From NCBI RefSeq assembly GCF_015207255.1, contig NZ_JADEXG010000011.1, positions 37,813 to 101,812 of the forward strand: DNA of 64,000 nucleotides. The letters run 5' to 3'. The translations under genes were made by a program, and so were the position numbers. Source of the stretch: Vasconcelosia minhoensis LEGE 07310 (lineage in GTDB: Bacteria; Cyanobacteriota; Cyanobacteriia; Phormidesmidales; Phormidesmidaceae). This document shows positions 37,849-46,744 of the stretch, piece by piece. Under the pieces are notes generated by a model, which was given only the letters and a program-made list of their open reading frames with translations, did not search any database and had not been told where the DNA came from. Numbering within the stretch: the first letter of the stretch is position 1; every line of letters starts with the position of its first letter.

Positions 37849-39585
37849 ATGGTTGCACTTGTTGATTCGCAACAGTCTTTGCGTCCCCAAAGACGCCTAA
37901 CCCTCCAAACGGCCGAGATTGCCCCGGATAGCTTTGCGATTCGCTGCTTAGACTGGGATCGCGATCGCTTTGATATTGAATTTGACCTACAGAATGGGAC
38001 CACTTACAACTCATTTCTGATTCGCGGTGACCAGCTGGCCCTGATTGACACCTCGCACCGCAAGTTTCGCGAACTCTACCTGGATTATCTGTTTCAGCAG
38101 GTTGACCCGGCTGAGCTCAGCTACCTGATTGTGAACCACACCGAGCCCGACCACAGCGGCCTGGTGGAAGAGATTCTGGACTGGGCTCCCCACATCACGG
38201 TGGTCGGTTCCAAGGTGGCCATCCAGTTTCTAGAGAATATGGTGCATCGGCCCTTTACCTCAATGGTCGTCAAGAGCGGGCATCAGCTGGATTTGGGCCG
38301 GGGGCACGAGCTGGAGTTTGTCTCTGCGCCCAACCTGCACTGGCCAGACACTATCTTTACCTACGATGCGGGAACGAACGTGCTTTACACCTGCGATGTG
38401 TTTGGCATGCACTATTGCAATGACTTTTTGTATGACGAAGTTCCCGATCTGATGGAGGCCGACTTCCAGTATTACTATGACTGCCTGATGGGTCCCAATG
38501 CCCGCTCTGTGCTGATGGCGCTGAAGCGGATCGATAAATTTTCAGTAGATCTAATTGCCACCGGCCACGGACCGCTGCTGCAGCACCACCGGGCGGACTG
38601 GGTAGAGCGATATCGCGACTGGAGTCAAAACCAGACCCAGTCCGAGACCTTTGTGGCGCTGTTTTATAGGGATGAATATGGCTATAGCGATCGCATTGTG
38701 CGGGCGATCGCCGACGGCATTGCCAAAACCGGGGTCGCGGTTGAGCTGGTGGATTTGACAGTGGCCGATTCCCACGAAGTGCGAGAGCTGGTTAAGTATG
38801 CGGCGGGCCTGGTGATCGGGATGCCGCCCCAGACCGATCAGATCGCAGCCGCTCATCCCGGCTTGAGTACGATTTTGGCGACGGCGACGAGCCGTCAGGC
38901 GATTGGCCTATTTGAAACGGGTGGAGGGCAGGATGAGCCGATTTACCCGCTGCGCAATCAGTTTCGAGAAATCGGGCTGACGGAGGCATTTCCGCCAATT
39001 TTGATCAAGACCGCTCCGAATGAAGCCACCGATCAGCTCTGTGACGAAGCGGGAACGGATCTAGGGCAGTGGCTGATTCAAAATCAAATGAAGAAACCGG
39101 GCAAGTCGCTGGATTCCGATTTGGACCGGGCCTTGGGCCGCATCAGCAACGGGCTGTATATCGTCACGGCGAAAAAGAACGACGTATCGAGCGCGATGCT
39201 AGCCTCCTGGGTGATTCAGGCCAGCCTGAATCCTTTGGGGGTTGCGATCGCGGTTTCCAAAGATCGCGCCATTGAATCACTGCTGCATGTCGGCGACTGC
39301 TTTGTGCTGAACGTCTTAGAAGAAGCGCGCTATCAGCCCCTGATGCGGCATTTCCTCAAGCGCTTTCCGCCGGGGGCCGACCGCTTTGCTGGCGTTGAAA
39401 CCTACACTGCCTTCAACGGGTCTCCGATCCTGGCCGAGTCCCTGGCTTATATGGAATGCGAAGTCACCAGTCGGCTGGACTGTAGCGATCATTGGATTGT
39501 CTACGGCACCGTTCAAACGGGCCGAGTCGCCAAACGCGACGGTCTAACGGCAGTTCACCACCGTAAAGCAGGCAATCACTACTAA
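37849..39585 (+). CDS. Flavodiiron protein, Flv3/Flv4 type (intact diiron site)
   Basis: Cyanobacterial flavodiiron proteins reduce oxygen to water with photosynthetic electrons. This 578-residue protein has the lactamase-like diiron domain with intact ligands (HTEPDH at 97-102, LHWPD, CDVFGMH, GHGPLL), a flavodoxin domain (about 265-400) and the C-terminal flavin-reductase domain (from about 425) found only in the photosynthetic class. It is therefore the catalytic type (Flv3 or Flv4) rather than Flv1/Flv2. It lies 21 bp before a partner with a degenerate site. The ATG at 37849 is followed by MVALVDSQQS. Flv4 is favoured if the PsiE-like gene downstream corresponds to sll0218. Confidence 0.92.
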   Translation: MVALVDSQQSLRPQRRLTLQTAEIAPDSFAIRCLDWDRDRFDIEFDLQNGTTYNSFLIRGDQLALIDTSHRKFRELYLDYLFQQVDPAELSYLIVNHTEPDHSGLVEEILDWAPHITVVGSKVAIQFLENMVHRPFTSMVVKSGHQLDLGRGHELEFVSAPNLHWPDTIFTYDAGTNVLYTCDVFGMHYCNDFLYDEVPDLMEADFQYYYDCLMGPNARSVLMALKRIDKFSVDLIATGHGPLLQHHRADWVERYRDWSQNQTQSETFVALFYRDEYGYSDRIVRAIADGIAKTGVAVELVDLTVADSHEVRELVKYAAGLVIGMPPQTDQIAAAHPGLSTILATATSRQAIGLFETGGGQDEPIYPLRNQFREIGLTEAFPPILIKTAPNEATDQLCDEAGTDLGQWLIQNQMKKPGKSLDSDLDRALGRISNGLYIVTAKKNDVSSAMLASWVIQASLNPLGVAIAVSKDRAIESLLHVGDCFVLNVLEEARYQPLMRHFLKRFPPGADRFAGVETYTAFNGSPILAESLAYMECEVTSRLDCSDHWIVYGTVQTGRVAKRDGLTAVHHRKAGNHY

Positions 39586-39606
39586 AGCTGGATTTTAACA
39601 ATCTGG

Positions 39607-41394
39607 TTGTTCATTTGCTTGGAGAAAATTCCTATGGCCAGTAATTTATTACATTCCCCCCAGCCCGTATCGACCCCGCCTCGCCCCCGCGACGTGCAGA
39701 TTGTCGAGGTCGGGCCGCAGACAACCGTAATGCGATCGCGGATGTGGGAAAGGCTGAAGTTTGAAGTGGAATATGGCCGCCGCCGGGGAACAACCGCCAA
39801 TTCCTACCTGGTCTGCGGCGATCGCGTCGCGCTCATCGATCCCCCCGGCGAATCATTCACGAAAATTTTTCTAGAAGAACTCCAGCCCTATCTAGAGCAG
39901 ACCCGGCCCGACACCATCATCCTCGGCCATGTCAACCCCAACCGGATGGCGACCCTGGCCGTTTTAATGGAGCGGCTGCCCGAGGTCACAATAGTCTGCT
40001 CACGCCCCGCCGCCCAGGCCCTCAAAACCACCTTTCCCGACTGGGAAAGCCGCATCCAGCCAGTTTGCCCGCCCCAGACCAGTTTGGATTTGGGCCAGGG
40101 CCATCACCTACAGCTGTTTACCGTTCCGACACCGCGCTGGCCCGACGGGCTCTGCACCTACGACCCGGCGACCCAAACGCTGTTTAGCGACAAACTCTTC
40201 GGGGCTCACGTCTGCGGCGATCAGGTGTTTGACCAGAACTGGCGGCAGCTGGAGGTCGATCGGCGCTATTACTTTGACTGTCTTCACGCCGCCCAGGCGA
40301 AGCAGGTGGCAGCGGCCCTAGAGCAAATTGCGCCGCTCTCGGTTCAATGCTTTGCCCCGGGTCACGGACCGCTGGTGCGCTACAGCCTCAGCCGCCTGCA
40401 TCATGACTATCGGCAGTGGTGTCAGCAGCAGGCTCAGCAAACCCTACGGGTGGCCCTGCTCTACGCCTCGGCCTATGGCAATACTGCTATCCTGGCAGAC
40501 GCGATCGCGCAGGGCTTGATGCAGTCGGAGGTCGCGGTTGAATCGATTAACTGCGAGCTAGCTGACCCAACTGAGCTGGCTCAGTCGATTGCGGCCAGCG
40601 ACGGCTTTATCATCGGTTCACCGACCCTGGCAGGCCATGCCCCGGTGCAGGTGCAAACGGCTTTGGGTATCGTGCTCGCTTCTTCGGTTAAAACTAAGCT
40701 GGCTGGCGTCTTTGGCTCCTACGGCTGGAGTGGCGAAGCCATTGACTGGATCGAAGGCAAACTGCGAGACAGCAGCTTTCGCTTGGGGTTTGAGACGATT
40801 CGCGTTCGCTTTAGCCCAGACCAGCCGACCCTCGAAGCCTGTCAGCAGGCGGGTGCTGAGTTTGCGCAGCAGCTGAGAAAGCAGAAGAAACAGCGCACCC
40901 CGCGTCAGGCGGTGACCGAGACCCAGACCGACCGTACCGAGCAGGCCGTCGGTCGGGTGGTCGGCTCAATTTGCGTCGTCACCACCCGGCAGGGCGATAG
41001 CCACAGCGGTATGCTGACCGCCTGGGTCTCGCAAGCGACCTTTGACCCGCCGGGACTGATGCTCGCGATCGCGGCGGAGCACTATGCAGAGAGCCTGATT
41101 CAGCCCGGTGCTCAGTTTGTCGTGAATATCCTAAAGGAGGGCCGGACGGTACGGCGGCATTTCTCCTATCAGCCCAGGCCAGGCGATGATCCCTTTAGCC
41201 AGGTCGCCCATCGCACTGCCGCAAATGGCTGTCTGATGCTAGAAGATGCCCTCGCCTATTTGGAATGCACGGTCCAAAGCTGGATTCGCTGTGGCGATCA
41301 CTGGCTCGTTTATGCCGCGGTCAATCAGGGGGATTTGCTGGAAACCAGCGGCGTCACCGCGATTCAGCATCGTAAATCTGGTAGCCAATACTGA
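39607..41394 (+). CDS. Flavodiiron protein, Flv1/Flv2 type (degenerate diiron site)
   Basis: The 595-residue partner has the same three-domain layout, but its diiron ligands are changed: HVNPNR (99-104) in place of HxExDH, and PRWPD in place of LHWPD. This is the known pattern of Flv1/Flv2, which work as hetero-oligomers with Flv3/Flv4. The flavodoxin domain (YASAYGNTA) and flavin-reductase domain (VGSICVVTTRQGDSHSGMLTAWVSQATFDPPG) look functional. A 21-bp gap from the first flavodiiron gene implies one transcript and matched expression of the pair. Confidence 0.92.
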   Translation: MFICLEKIPMASNLLHSPQPVSTPPRPRDVQIVEVGPQTTVMRSRMWERLKFEVEYGRRRGTTANSYLVCGDRVALIDPPGESFTKIFLEELQPYLEQTRPDTIILGHVNPNRMATLAVLMERLPEVTIVCSRPAAQALKTTFPDWESRIQPVCPPQTSLDLGQGHHLQLFTVPTPRWPDGLCTYDPATQTLFSDKLFGAHVCGDQVFDQNWRQLEVDRRYYFDCLHAAQAKQVAAALEQIAPLSVQCFAPGHGPLVRYSLSRLHHDYRQWCQQQAQQTLRVALLYASAYGNTAILADAIAQGLMQSEVAVESINCELADPTELAQSIAASDGFIIGSPTLAGHAPVQVQTALGIVLASSVKTKLAGVFGSYGWSGEAIDWIEGKLRDSSFRLGFETIRVRFSPDQPTLEACQQAGAEFAQQLRKQKKQRTPRQAVTETQTDRTEQAVGRVVGSICVVTTRQGDSHSGMLTAWVSQATFDPPGLMLAIAAEHYAESLIQPGAQFVVNILKEGRTVRRHFSYQPRPGDDPFSQVAHRTAANGCLMLEDALAYLECTVQSWIRCGDHWLVYAAVNQGDLLETSGVTAIQHRKSGSQY

Positions 41395-41453
41395 GCAAAA
41401 GAATTTCTTTTTGAGCCAATCTGTCAACTTGTTAACCCATCGAGACGCTGACT

Positions 41454-42059
41454 ATGAACTCGCAACAATCGCCTTCTCTCCCCTGGTATCGCTGGTTAAA
41501 CAGCAGCGGTGTTATTCGGCTTTTAGAGACTGTTCAAGATCTAATTGTGATTTGCCTATGTGTGGGATTGTTTAGTGTCATGGTTCTCCAACTGCGAGAA
41601 ATGGTGCTATCGCTACTTCCCCCTATCGATTTCCAGCCAGTGACATCAGACATATTGTTTCTGCTAATTTTAGTGGAATTGTTTCGCCTATTAATTATCT
41701 ATTTACAAGAGCATCGAGTATCCATTGGGGTTGCGGTCGAAGTATCCATCGTCTCTGTTCTTAGGGAGATGATTTTGCGCGGTGTTTTGGAAACGCCCTG
41801 GGTTCAGGTTCTAGCCGCCTGCGTTTTTCTGCTGGTGCTAGGAGGACTGCTCGTGATCCGGGTTTGGATACCGCCCACCTTTGAGGGAATTGATCCAGAA
41901 CAAGTTGTATCTGAACGTCACCGATCGCGCCTTGGCAGCCAGACAACAAACCAGCGTTCGACGCAGAATTCATCTAGGAATCATCGCGATATGTCCGAGA
42001 TGAATACTTCGTCAGCCGATTCTGACAGGTCGCCGCTGCCGGTGTCATCCAAGGCATAG
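41454..42059 (+). CDS. PsiE-family membrane protein
   Basis: A 201-residue protein with four TM segments (about 20-45, 60-85, 95-113 and 118-140) and a hydrophilic Ser-rich tail of about 50 residues. FLLILVELFRLLIIYLQEHRVSIGVAVEVSIVSVLREM is the PsiE-family core. In Synechocystis a membrane protein (Sll0218) is encoded between flv4 and flv2 and helps photosystem II; from memory it is PsiE-like, which would make this its counterpart with altered gene order. That identification needs an alignment. It lies 59 bp after the second flavodiiron gene. Confidence 0.75.
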   Translation: MNSQQSPSLPWYRWLNSSGVIRLLETVQDLIVICLCVGLFSVMVLQLREMVLSLLPPIDFQPVTSDILFLLILVELFRLLIIYLQEHRVSIGVAVEVSIVSVLREMILRGVLETPWVQVLAACVFLLVLGGLLVIRVWIPPTFEGIDPEQVVSERHRSRLGSQTTNQRSTQNSSRNHRDMSEMNTSSADSDRSPLPVSSKA

Positions 42060-42092
42060 CTCCAGCGGTATCGGGCTTCACCGCTCATAGCC

Positions 42093-44012
42093 TTACCGTC
42101 TCAGGAGTCTGAGGCCGTTGAGGGTCACTAGCAGGGTGGAGCCTTCGTGGCCGACAACGCCGGCGGGAAGGTTGATGCCGCCGGCGAAGTTGGCAATCAG
42201 CAGCAGGCCGATAACCGTCAGCGCAAAAACGATGTTTTGTTTGACAATGCGCTGGGAGCGGCGACCGATTTGGATAGCGGCTTCTAGCCTATCCAGTCGG
42301 TTAGCCATGAGAACGATATCGGCAGTTTCTAGGGCGACGTCGCTGCCGGTACCGCCCATCGCAATGCCGACGGTGGCCTGGGCCAGGGCGGGGGCATCGT
42401 TGATGCCATCGCCGACCATCGCGACCTGGTCGTACTGCTGCTGAAGCTGTTTGATCACCTTGACTTTGTCTTCCGGCAGCAGCTGGGCATAGACTCGATC
42501 AATGCCGACGGCTTGGGCAACGCTGTCCGCCGTGCGGGGATTGTCGCCCGTGAGCAGGACGGTTTGCTGGATGCCGAGCGATCGCATCCGCTGAACCATC
42601 GCCTGAGACTGCGATCGTACTTCGTCAGCCACCGCAATCAGCCCCAGCACCTGCTCCTGCTGCAAGACCCAAACGACCGTTTGCCCCTGACTTTCTAGCT
42701 GTTCGCGAGCGGCGTCTAGTTCTGGCCCATAGGAAATGCGATCGCCCTGGGTCAAATCTATCCGTCCGACCCTTGTGGGCAGCCCGGCGACCTGACCGGT
42801 TATGCCTCGACCCGCGACTGCCTGAGGATTGTCTACCGGCAGCAGCGCCGAGTCGGCAGCGCCGACAATCGCAGCCCCAATCGGATGCTCTGAGTAGGCT
42901 TCGAGGGAGGCGGCGACCTGTAGGACCTGAGCTGCCGTCTGGCCAGGACTGGGAATCACCTGCGAAACCTGGAGCTGACCGGTGGTTAGGGTGCCGGTTT
43001 TGTCAAACGCGATCGCCTTGACCTGCCCCAACAGCTCCAGCTGAGCACCGTCCTTAAACAAAATCCCCTGCCGAGCCCCGTTGGCAATCCCTGCCAGCAG
43101 CGTCGGCATAATCGCCGCCATCAGCGCACAGGGGGAAGCAACCACTAGAAAAATCAGGGCGCGGTAGATTGTTGTTTCCCAGCTCCAAGCCCAGGCCAGC
43201 GGCGGCAGCACCGCCAGCATCAGGCCCACGACGACAATCACCCGAGCATAGCCCCGCTCAAACCGTTCGATAAACTGCTGCGAAGGCGGCGTTTCCTGCT
43301 GGGCCTGCTCCACCAGCTGAATGATTCGCTGGATCAGGTTGCTCTCAGGCGGCGTGTGGACTTCTAAGGCGAGTGCGCCGCTGCCGTTGAGCGTCCCCGC
43401 GAAGACCTCATCCCCAGTCGCTTTCTCAACCGGTACTGACTCCCCGGTGATTGAGGCTTCGTTCAGGGTGCTGCTGCCCGAGCGAATTAGGCCGTCTAGC
43501 GGAACTCGTTCGCCCGGCTTGACTAAGACGCGATCGCCCAGCCTGACCTGCCGAATGGGCCGGGTCTGTTCACCCTGGGCCGTTACTACTCGCGCCGTTT
43601 CGGGCGTCAGGCTCATCAAGGCTCGGATGCTGCGCTCGGTTCGGCGCATGGCAATACTTTCGAGCGCGCCGCTGATGGCAAAAATTAAAATCAGAATGCC
43701 CCCATCGATTAATAGGTGGTATTCCTGCCGCCACAGGCCCAGCCCGGCTGCGCCCAGTGCCGCCACAATCATCAGCAGATCAACATCTAATTCTCGCTCT
43801 CGGAACAGAGTAGTCAGCCCCTCACGAGCGCTGTCGTAGCCGCCAATTGCATAGGCCGCTAGCAGCACCCAGACGCCGATGCCGATCCAGCCCAAATGCA
43901 GGCTAAGCCAGCCCAGCAGTAGCAAAATGGCACAGATGACCACTGCCACAGCGTCAGGGAAAGCCTGAGTAAGCCGCTTGAGCGGGTCGGGTAAATTGAG
44001 CGCGGTCGTCAT
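42093..44012 (-). CDS. coaT: Cobalt-exporting P1B-4-type ATPase CoaT
   Basis: A heavy-metal P-type ATPase of 639 residues that exports cobalt from the cytoplasm. There is no N-terminal CxxC domain. The actuator has TGESVPVEK, the metal-site motif is SPC (VASPCALMAA), phosphorylation is at DKTGTLT, and the hinge is GDGINDAPALA. The SPC together with the C-terminal HEGSTLLVTLNGLRLL is the P1B-4 (CoaT) signature. The frame is open to 44153, but that would run through the divergent promoter into coaR; the ATG at 44012 is the proper start. It is divergent from coaR, which encodes the cobalt-sensing activator. Confidence 0.93.
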   Translation of the reverse strand: MTTALNLPDPLKRLTQAFPDAVAVVICAILLLLGWLSLHLGWIGIGVWVLLAAYAIGGYDSAREGLTTLFRERELDVDLLMIVAALGAAGLGLWRQEYHLLIDGGILILIFAISGALESIAMRRTERSIRALMSLTPETARVVTAQGEQTRPIRQVRLGDRVLVKPGERVPLDGLIRSGSSTLNEASITGESVPVEKATGDEVFAGTLNGSGALALEVHTPPESNLIQRIIQLVEQAQQETPPSQQFIERFERGYARVIVVVGLMLAVLPPLAWAWSWETTIYRALIFLVVASPCALMAAIMPTLLAGIANGARQGILFKDGAQLELLGQVKAIAFDKTGTLTTGQLQVSQVIPSPGQTAAQVLQVAASLEAYSEHPIGAAIVGAADSALLPVDNPQAVAGRGITGQVAGLPTRVGRIDLTQGDRISYGPELDAAREQLESQGQTVVWVLQQEQVLGLIAVADEVRSQSQAMVQRMRSLGIQQTVLLTGDNPRTADSVAQAVGIDRVYAQLLPEDKVKVIKQLQQQYDQVAMVGDGINDAPALAQATVGIAMGGTGSDVALETADIVLMANRLDRLEAAIQIGRRSQRIVKQNIVFALTVIGLLLIANFAGGINLPAGVVGHEGSTLLVTLNGLRLLRR

Positions 44013-44040
44013 AGCGAGCAGAGCCGATAGCAGCCGTCCC

Positions 44041-44075
44041 ACCCTAAACCTTGACATTAATGTTAAGGTCAAGGT
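44041..44075. promoter_or_regulatory. MerR-type coaT promoter and CoaR operator
   Basis: On the minus strand a -35 TTGACC (44072-44067) and a -10 TAGGGT (44046-44041) are separated by 20 bp, the over-long spacing that MerR-family activators correct by twisting DNA. A perfect inverted repeat ACCTTGAC-(12)-GTCAAGGT spans 44048-44075. The right arm touches the coaR start codon, so CoaR binding would also block coaR expression. Confidence 0.8.
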
Positions 44076-45224
44076 ATGACTCAAACCTTTACGATCAAGC
44101 AGCTTTCGACTGCCGTTGGCAGCGTTACGCCGCGCATGGTGCGGCACTATCATCAGCTTGGCCTGCTGCCGCCGCCGCAGCGATCGCGCAGCAACTATCG
44201 CCTCTATACCGACGCGGATATCCAGCGACTAAGGCGGATTGTCAGCCTTAAGCAGCAAGGATTTCAGCTGGCTCACATTAAGCAGGTGCTGGCGACCGAA
44301 AGTTCTCCTGAGCCAGACCTGAGCGCACAGCTGCAAAGACAGTATCAGAGTGTTGTACAGCAGCTGGTGCAGCTACGGCAGACGGCGACGGCGCTGGAGG
44401 GACTGATTGGCCGCGATCGCGCCTGTCAGTCGGTTCAGGCTGAGGCACTGGCTCAGCTGCGGCGATTAGAAGCAGAATCGCGAGCTGAGCAGGCCATAAC
44501 AGAATCGCTTTGGCACCGCTTAGATGCGGCAGTGGATAATCATCCCGAGAACTTTCAGGAGGCGCTACAGCAGCTTCTGCCGGATCTGTCGCAGCGGTCA
44601 GAAATTGAAGTAGATCTGCTCTCACAGCTGGTGCTGGCCTGCGGAGATGTCAGCCTGGTTTCCTTTGTACGGCTCAGTCATGGAGCGATTAAAGCAGCCC
44701 GAGCAGCCCTCGGGGCGGGCTGCGCTGTTGTCGGTGACGTACCGATGGTGACGGCAGCCCTTGATCAAACTCGTCTAGCTCATCTAGGCTGTGAAACTTT
44801 GACGCTGTTAGACGATCCTCACATTCACAGCGCTGCTGAAGCGGAAGCCAGCTGCTGGCAGGTCTCTGACTGGCAGCAGCGGCTGTCTCAGCTGCCCCGA
44901 GGCTGCATTTTAATCGTGGGCTATGCGCCCTCTTTGCTGGTCAGGATTTGCGATGCAATCGCCTACGGCATGTCTAACTCCTCTGGAGACGCTGCGCGAA
45001 CACTTGCCGCGCAGCTCCAACCGGCTTTAGTGATTGGTATGCCCATCGGTTTTAGTCACGCCCCTGCGGCCAAGCGGCGGCTGATGCAGCTATCGGTTCC
45101 ATCGATTACGATTGAGGGAACTGCTGGGGGCGGTCTGCTTGGCGCAGTCGGGCTGAATGCGTTAGCGGCTTCCTTGATCGAGAAACCCGACTGTCACTGC
45201 TACTTAAAGGAAAGAACTCATTGA
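44076..45224 (+). CDS. coaR: Cobalt-responsive MerR-family regulator CoaR
   Basis: The 382-residue protein joins an N-terminal MerR DNA-binding domain (FTIKQLSTAVGSVTPRMVRHYHQLGLL) and dimerisation helix to a C-terminal domain of about 190 residues related to precorrin-8X methylmutase (CbiC/CobH), for example LSHGAIKAARAALGAGCAVVGDVPMV. The C-terminus ends with a Cys-His-Cys motif (373-375), which is known in Synechocystis CoaR to be needed for cobalt sensing. It activates coaT from the divergent 20-bp-spacer promoter. The start codon abuts the operator, and there is little room for a leader. Confidence 0.95.
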   Translation: MTQTFTIKQLSTAVGSVTPRMVRHYHQLGLLPPPQRSRSNYRLYTDADIQRLRRIVSLKQQGFQLAHIKQVLATESSPEPDLSAQLQRQYQSVVQQLVQLRQTATALEGLIGRDRACQSVQAEALAQLRRLEAESRAEQAITESLWHRLDAAVDNHPENFQEALQQLLPDLSQRSEIEVDLLSQLVLACGDVSLVSFVRLSHGAIKAARAALGAGCAVVGDVPMVTAALDQTRLAHLGCETLTLLDDPHIHSAAEAEASCWQVSDWQQRLSQLPRGCILIVGYAPSLLVRICDAIAYGMSNSSGDAARTLAAQLQPALVIGMPIGFSHAPAAKRRLMQLSVPSITIEGTAGGGLLGAVGLNALAASLIEKPDCHCYLKERTH

Positions 45225-45313
45225 CCGCAAGAAAAGAGATCGGTCTATTGGAGGATTCTTTTTATTGGGTTATCGCCTAAGCCTAAACTAGTTGTAAAAA
45301 AAGGATTTTTTTT

Positions 45314-45739
45314 ATGGAAAGTAAGTCAACTGTTATCTGGCAGGGCAGTATTAAGGAAGGCGAAGGTAAAATTACCACCGAAAGCGGTACCCTCAATAAC
45401 TCAAAACTCTCCTACGGGACGCGCTTTGAGCATACGCCGGGGACTAATCCAGAGGAGCTGATCGCGGCAGCCCATGCGGGTTGTTTCTCCATGGCATTGA
45501 CCGATCAGCTCAGCGAAGCCGGTCTCACCCCCGAGACGATTGAAACGACTGCTAGCCTGACGCTCAACACCGAGAGCAACGAGTTTGAGATTACCAAGGC
45601 GCACCTGAACGTCACCGCTAAGATCCCCGGGGCCAGTCTACAGGCGTTTGAAAAAGCGGCGAATACCGCGAAAGAGAACTGTCCGGTCTCCAAAGTGCTG
45701 AATGCCGACATCACCATGGATGCGCGGTTAGAAAGCTAG
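45314..45739 (+). CDS. OsmC-family peroxiredoxin
   Basis: A 141-residue OsmC/Ohr-fold thiol peroxidase. The two active cysteines are in AAHAGCFSMALTDQL (about 57) and in ENCPVSKVLNADI (about 125). OsmC proteins detoxify organic hydroperoxides using cysteine chemistry. A T-rich run immediately precedes the ATG. It stands alone 90 bp after coaR and 44 bp before an aldo/keto reductase, with which it may be co-transcribed. Confidence 0.9.
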   Translation: MESKSTVIWQGSIKEGEGKITTESGTLNNSKLSYGTRFEHTPGTNPEELIAAAHAGCFSMALTDQLSEAGLTPETIETTASLTLNTESNEFEITKAHLNVTAKIPGASLQAFEKAANTAKENCPVSKVLNADITMDARLES

Positions 45740-45782
45740 CCTTTCTCCTCCCCGCTCCGCAGCTGTCGTCTAGAGGAATCCA

Positions 45783-46628
45783 ATGAAAACCCTGCTCCTG
45801 CCGTCTGGAAATGCCATTCCTGTCCTGGGACAGGGCACTTGGAAAATGGGAGAGCGGCCCTCAGAGCGGGCGGCTGAAGTTGAGGCGCTGCAGCTGGGGA
45901 TAGAGCTGGGGATGACGCTGATTGACACGGCTGAAATGTATGGCGAAGGCGGGGCTGAGGAAGTGATTGCGGACGCGATCGCAGGCCAGCGCTCAGAGGT
46001 TTTCCTAGTCAGCAAGGTCTACCCTTACAATGCGTCGCGGCAGGGGGCAGTGGCGGCCTGCGATCGCTCCCTACGGCGCTTGCAGACTGACTATCTCGAT
46101 CTCTACCTGCTTCATTGGCCCGGCTCAGTGCCGCTAGCGGAAACCTTAGAAGCCTTTCAGTCGCTGCAAGCGGCGGGCAAAATTCGCGACTACGGCGTCA
46201 GCAATTTTGACCAGGACGGCATGGCAAAGGCGATTCGCAGGCCGGGGGGCGAAAACATCGCCACCAATCAGGTGATGTACAACCTGATGCATCGCGGCAT
46301 CGAATGGGATCTGCTGCCCTGGTGCAGGCAGCAACAGATGCCGGTCATGGCCTATTCTCCCATTGGCCAGTCGGCCAGCGAGCAGCAAAGGCTGTTTGGT
46401 CAGCCCCAGCTGCAAGCCGTGGCCACCCGGCACGAGGTTACCCCAGCTCAGGTGGCCCTGGCCTGGCTGCTCCAGCAGGGCATCGTCGTCATTCCTAAAG
46501 CAACCCAGCCCGAGCACGTGCGCGAGAACCGGGCCGCCCTCGACCTGACCCTAACCGCCCAAGACCTAGCCGAGCTAGAGCGGGCTTTTCCACCGCCGCG
46601 CCGGAAGACGGCCTTGGAGATTCGATAG
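45783..46628 (+). CDS. Aldo/keto reductase
   Basis: A NADPH-dependent TIM-barrel oxidoreductase of 281 residues. The catalytic tetrad is visible: Asp in TLIDTAEMYGEG, Tyr in the same stretch, Lys in FLVSKVYP and His in YLLHWPG. GVSNFD and VIPKATQPEHVRENRAA are the usual family marks. The physiological carbonyl substrate cannot be predicted. It is the second gene after osmC on the plus strand. Confidence 0.9.
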   Translation: MKTLLLPSGNAIPVLGQGTWKMGERPSERAAEVEALQLGIELGMTLIDTAEMYGEGGAEEVIADAIAGQRSEVFLVSKVYPYNASRQGAVAACDRSLRRLQTDYLDLYLLHWPGSVPLAETLEAFQSLQAAGKIRDYGVSNFDQDGMAKAIRRPGGENIATNQVMYNLMHRGIEWDLLPWCRQQQMPVMAYSPIGQSASEQQRLFGQPQLQAVATRHEVTPAQVALAWLLQQGIVVIPKATQPEHVRENRAALDLTLTAQDLAELERAFPPPRRKTALEIR

Positions 46629-46744
46629 TCGAGGGATCAAATTGTCCAGCAGGCAGTTTAGCGCTTTTCTACCGTTCGACCAAAGAAAAAATGGCGCTAA
46701 CTCAGTAGGCTATTAATTATTAAAGGAGTCCGACAGCAGCCTTT

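Noticed and set aside
42093..44153. Longer form of coaT starting at 44153
   Set aside because: It would read through the divergent promoter and overlap coaR by 78 bp; the ATG at 44012 fits the promoter and family.
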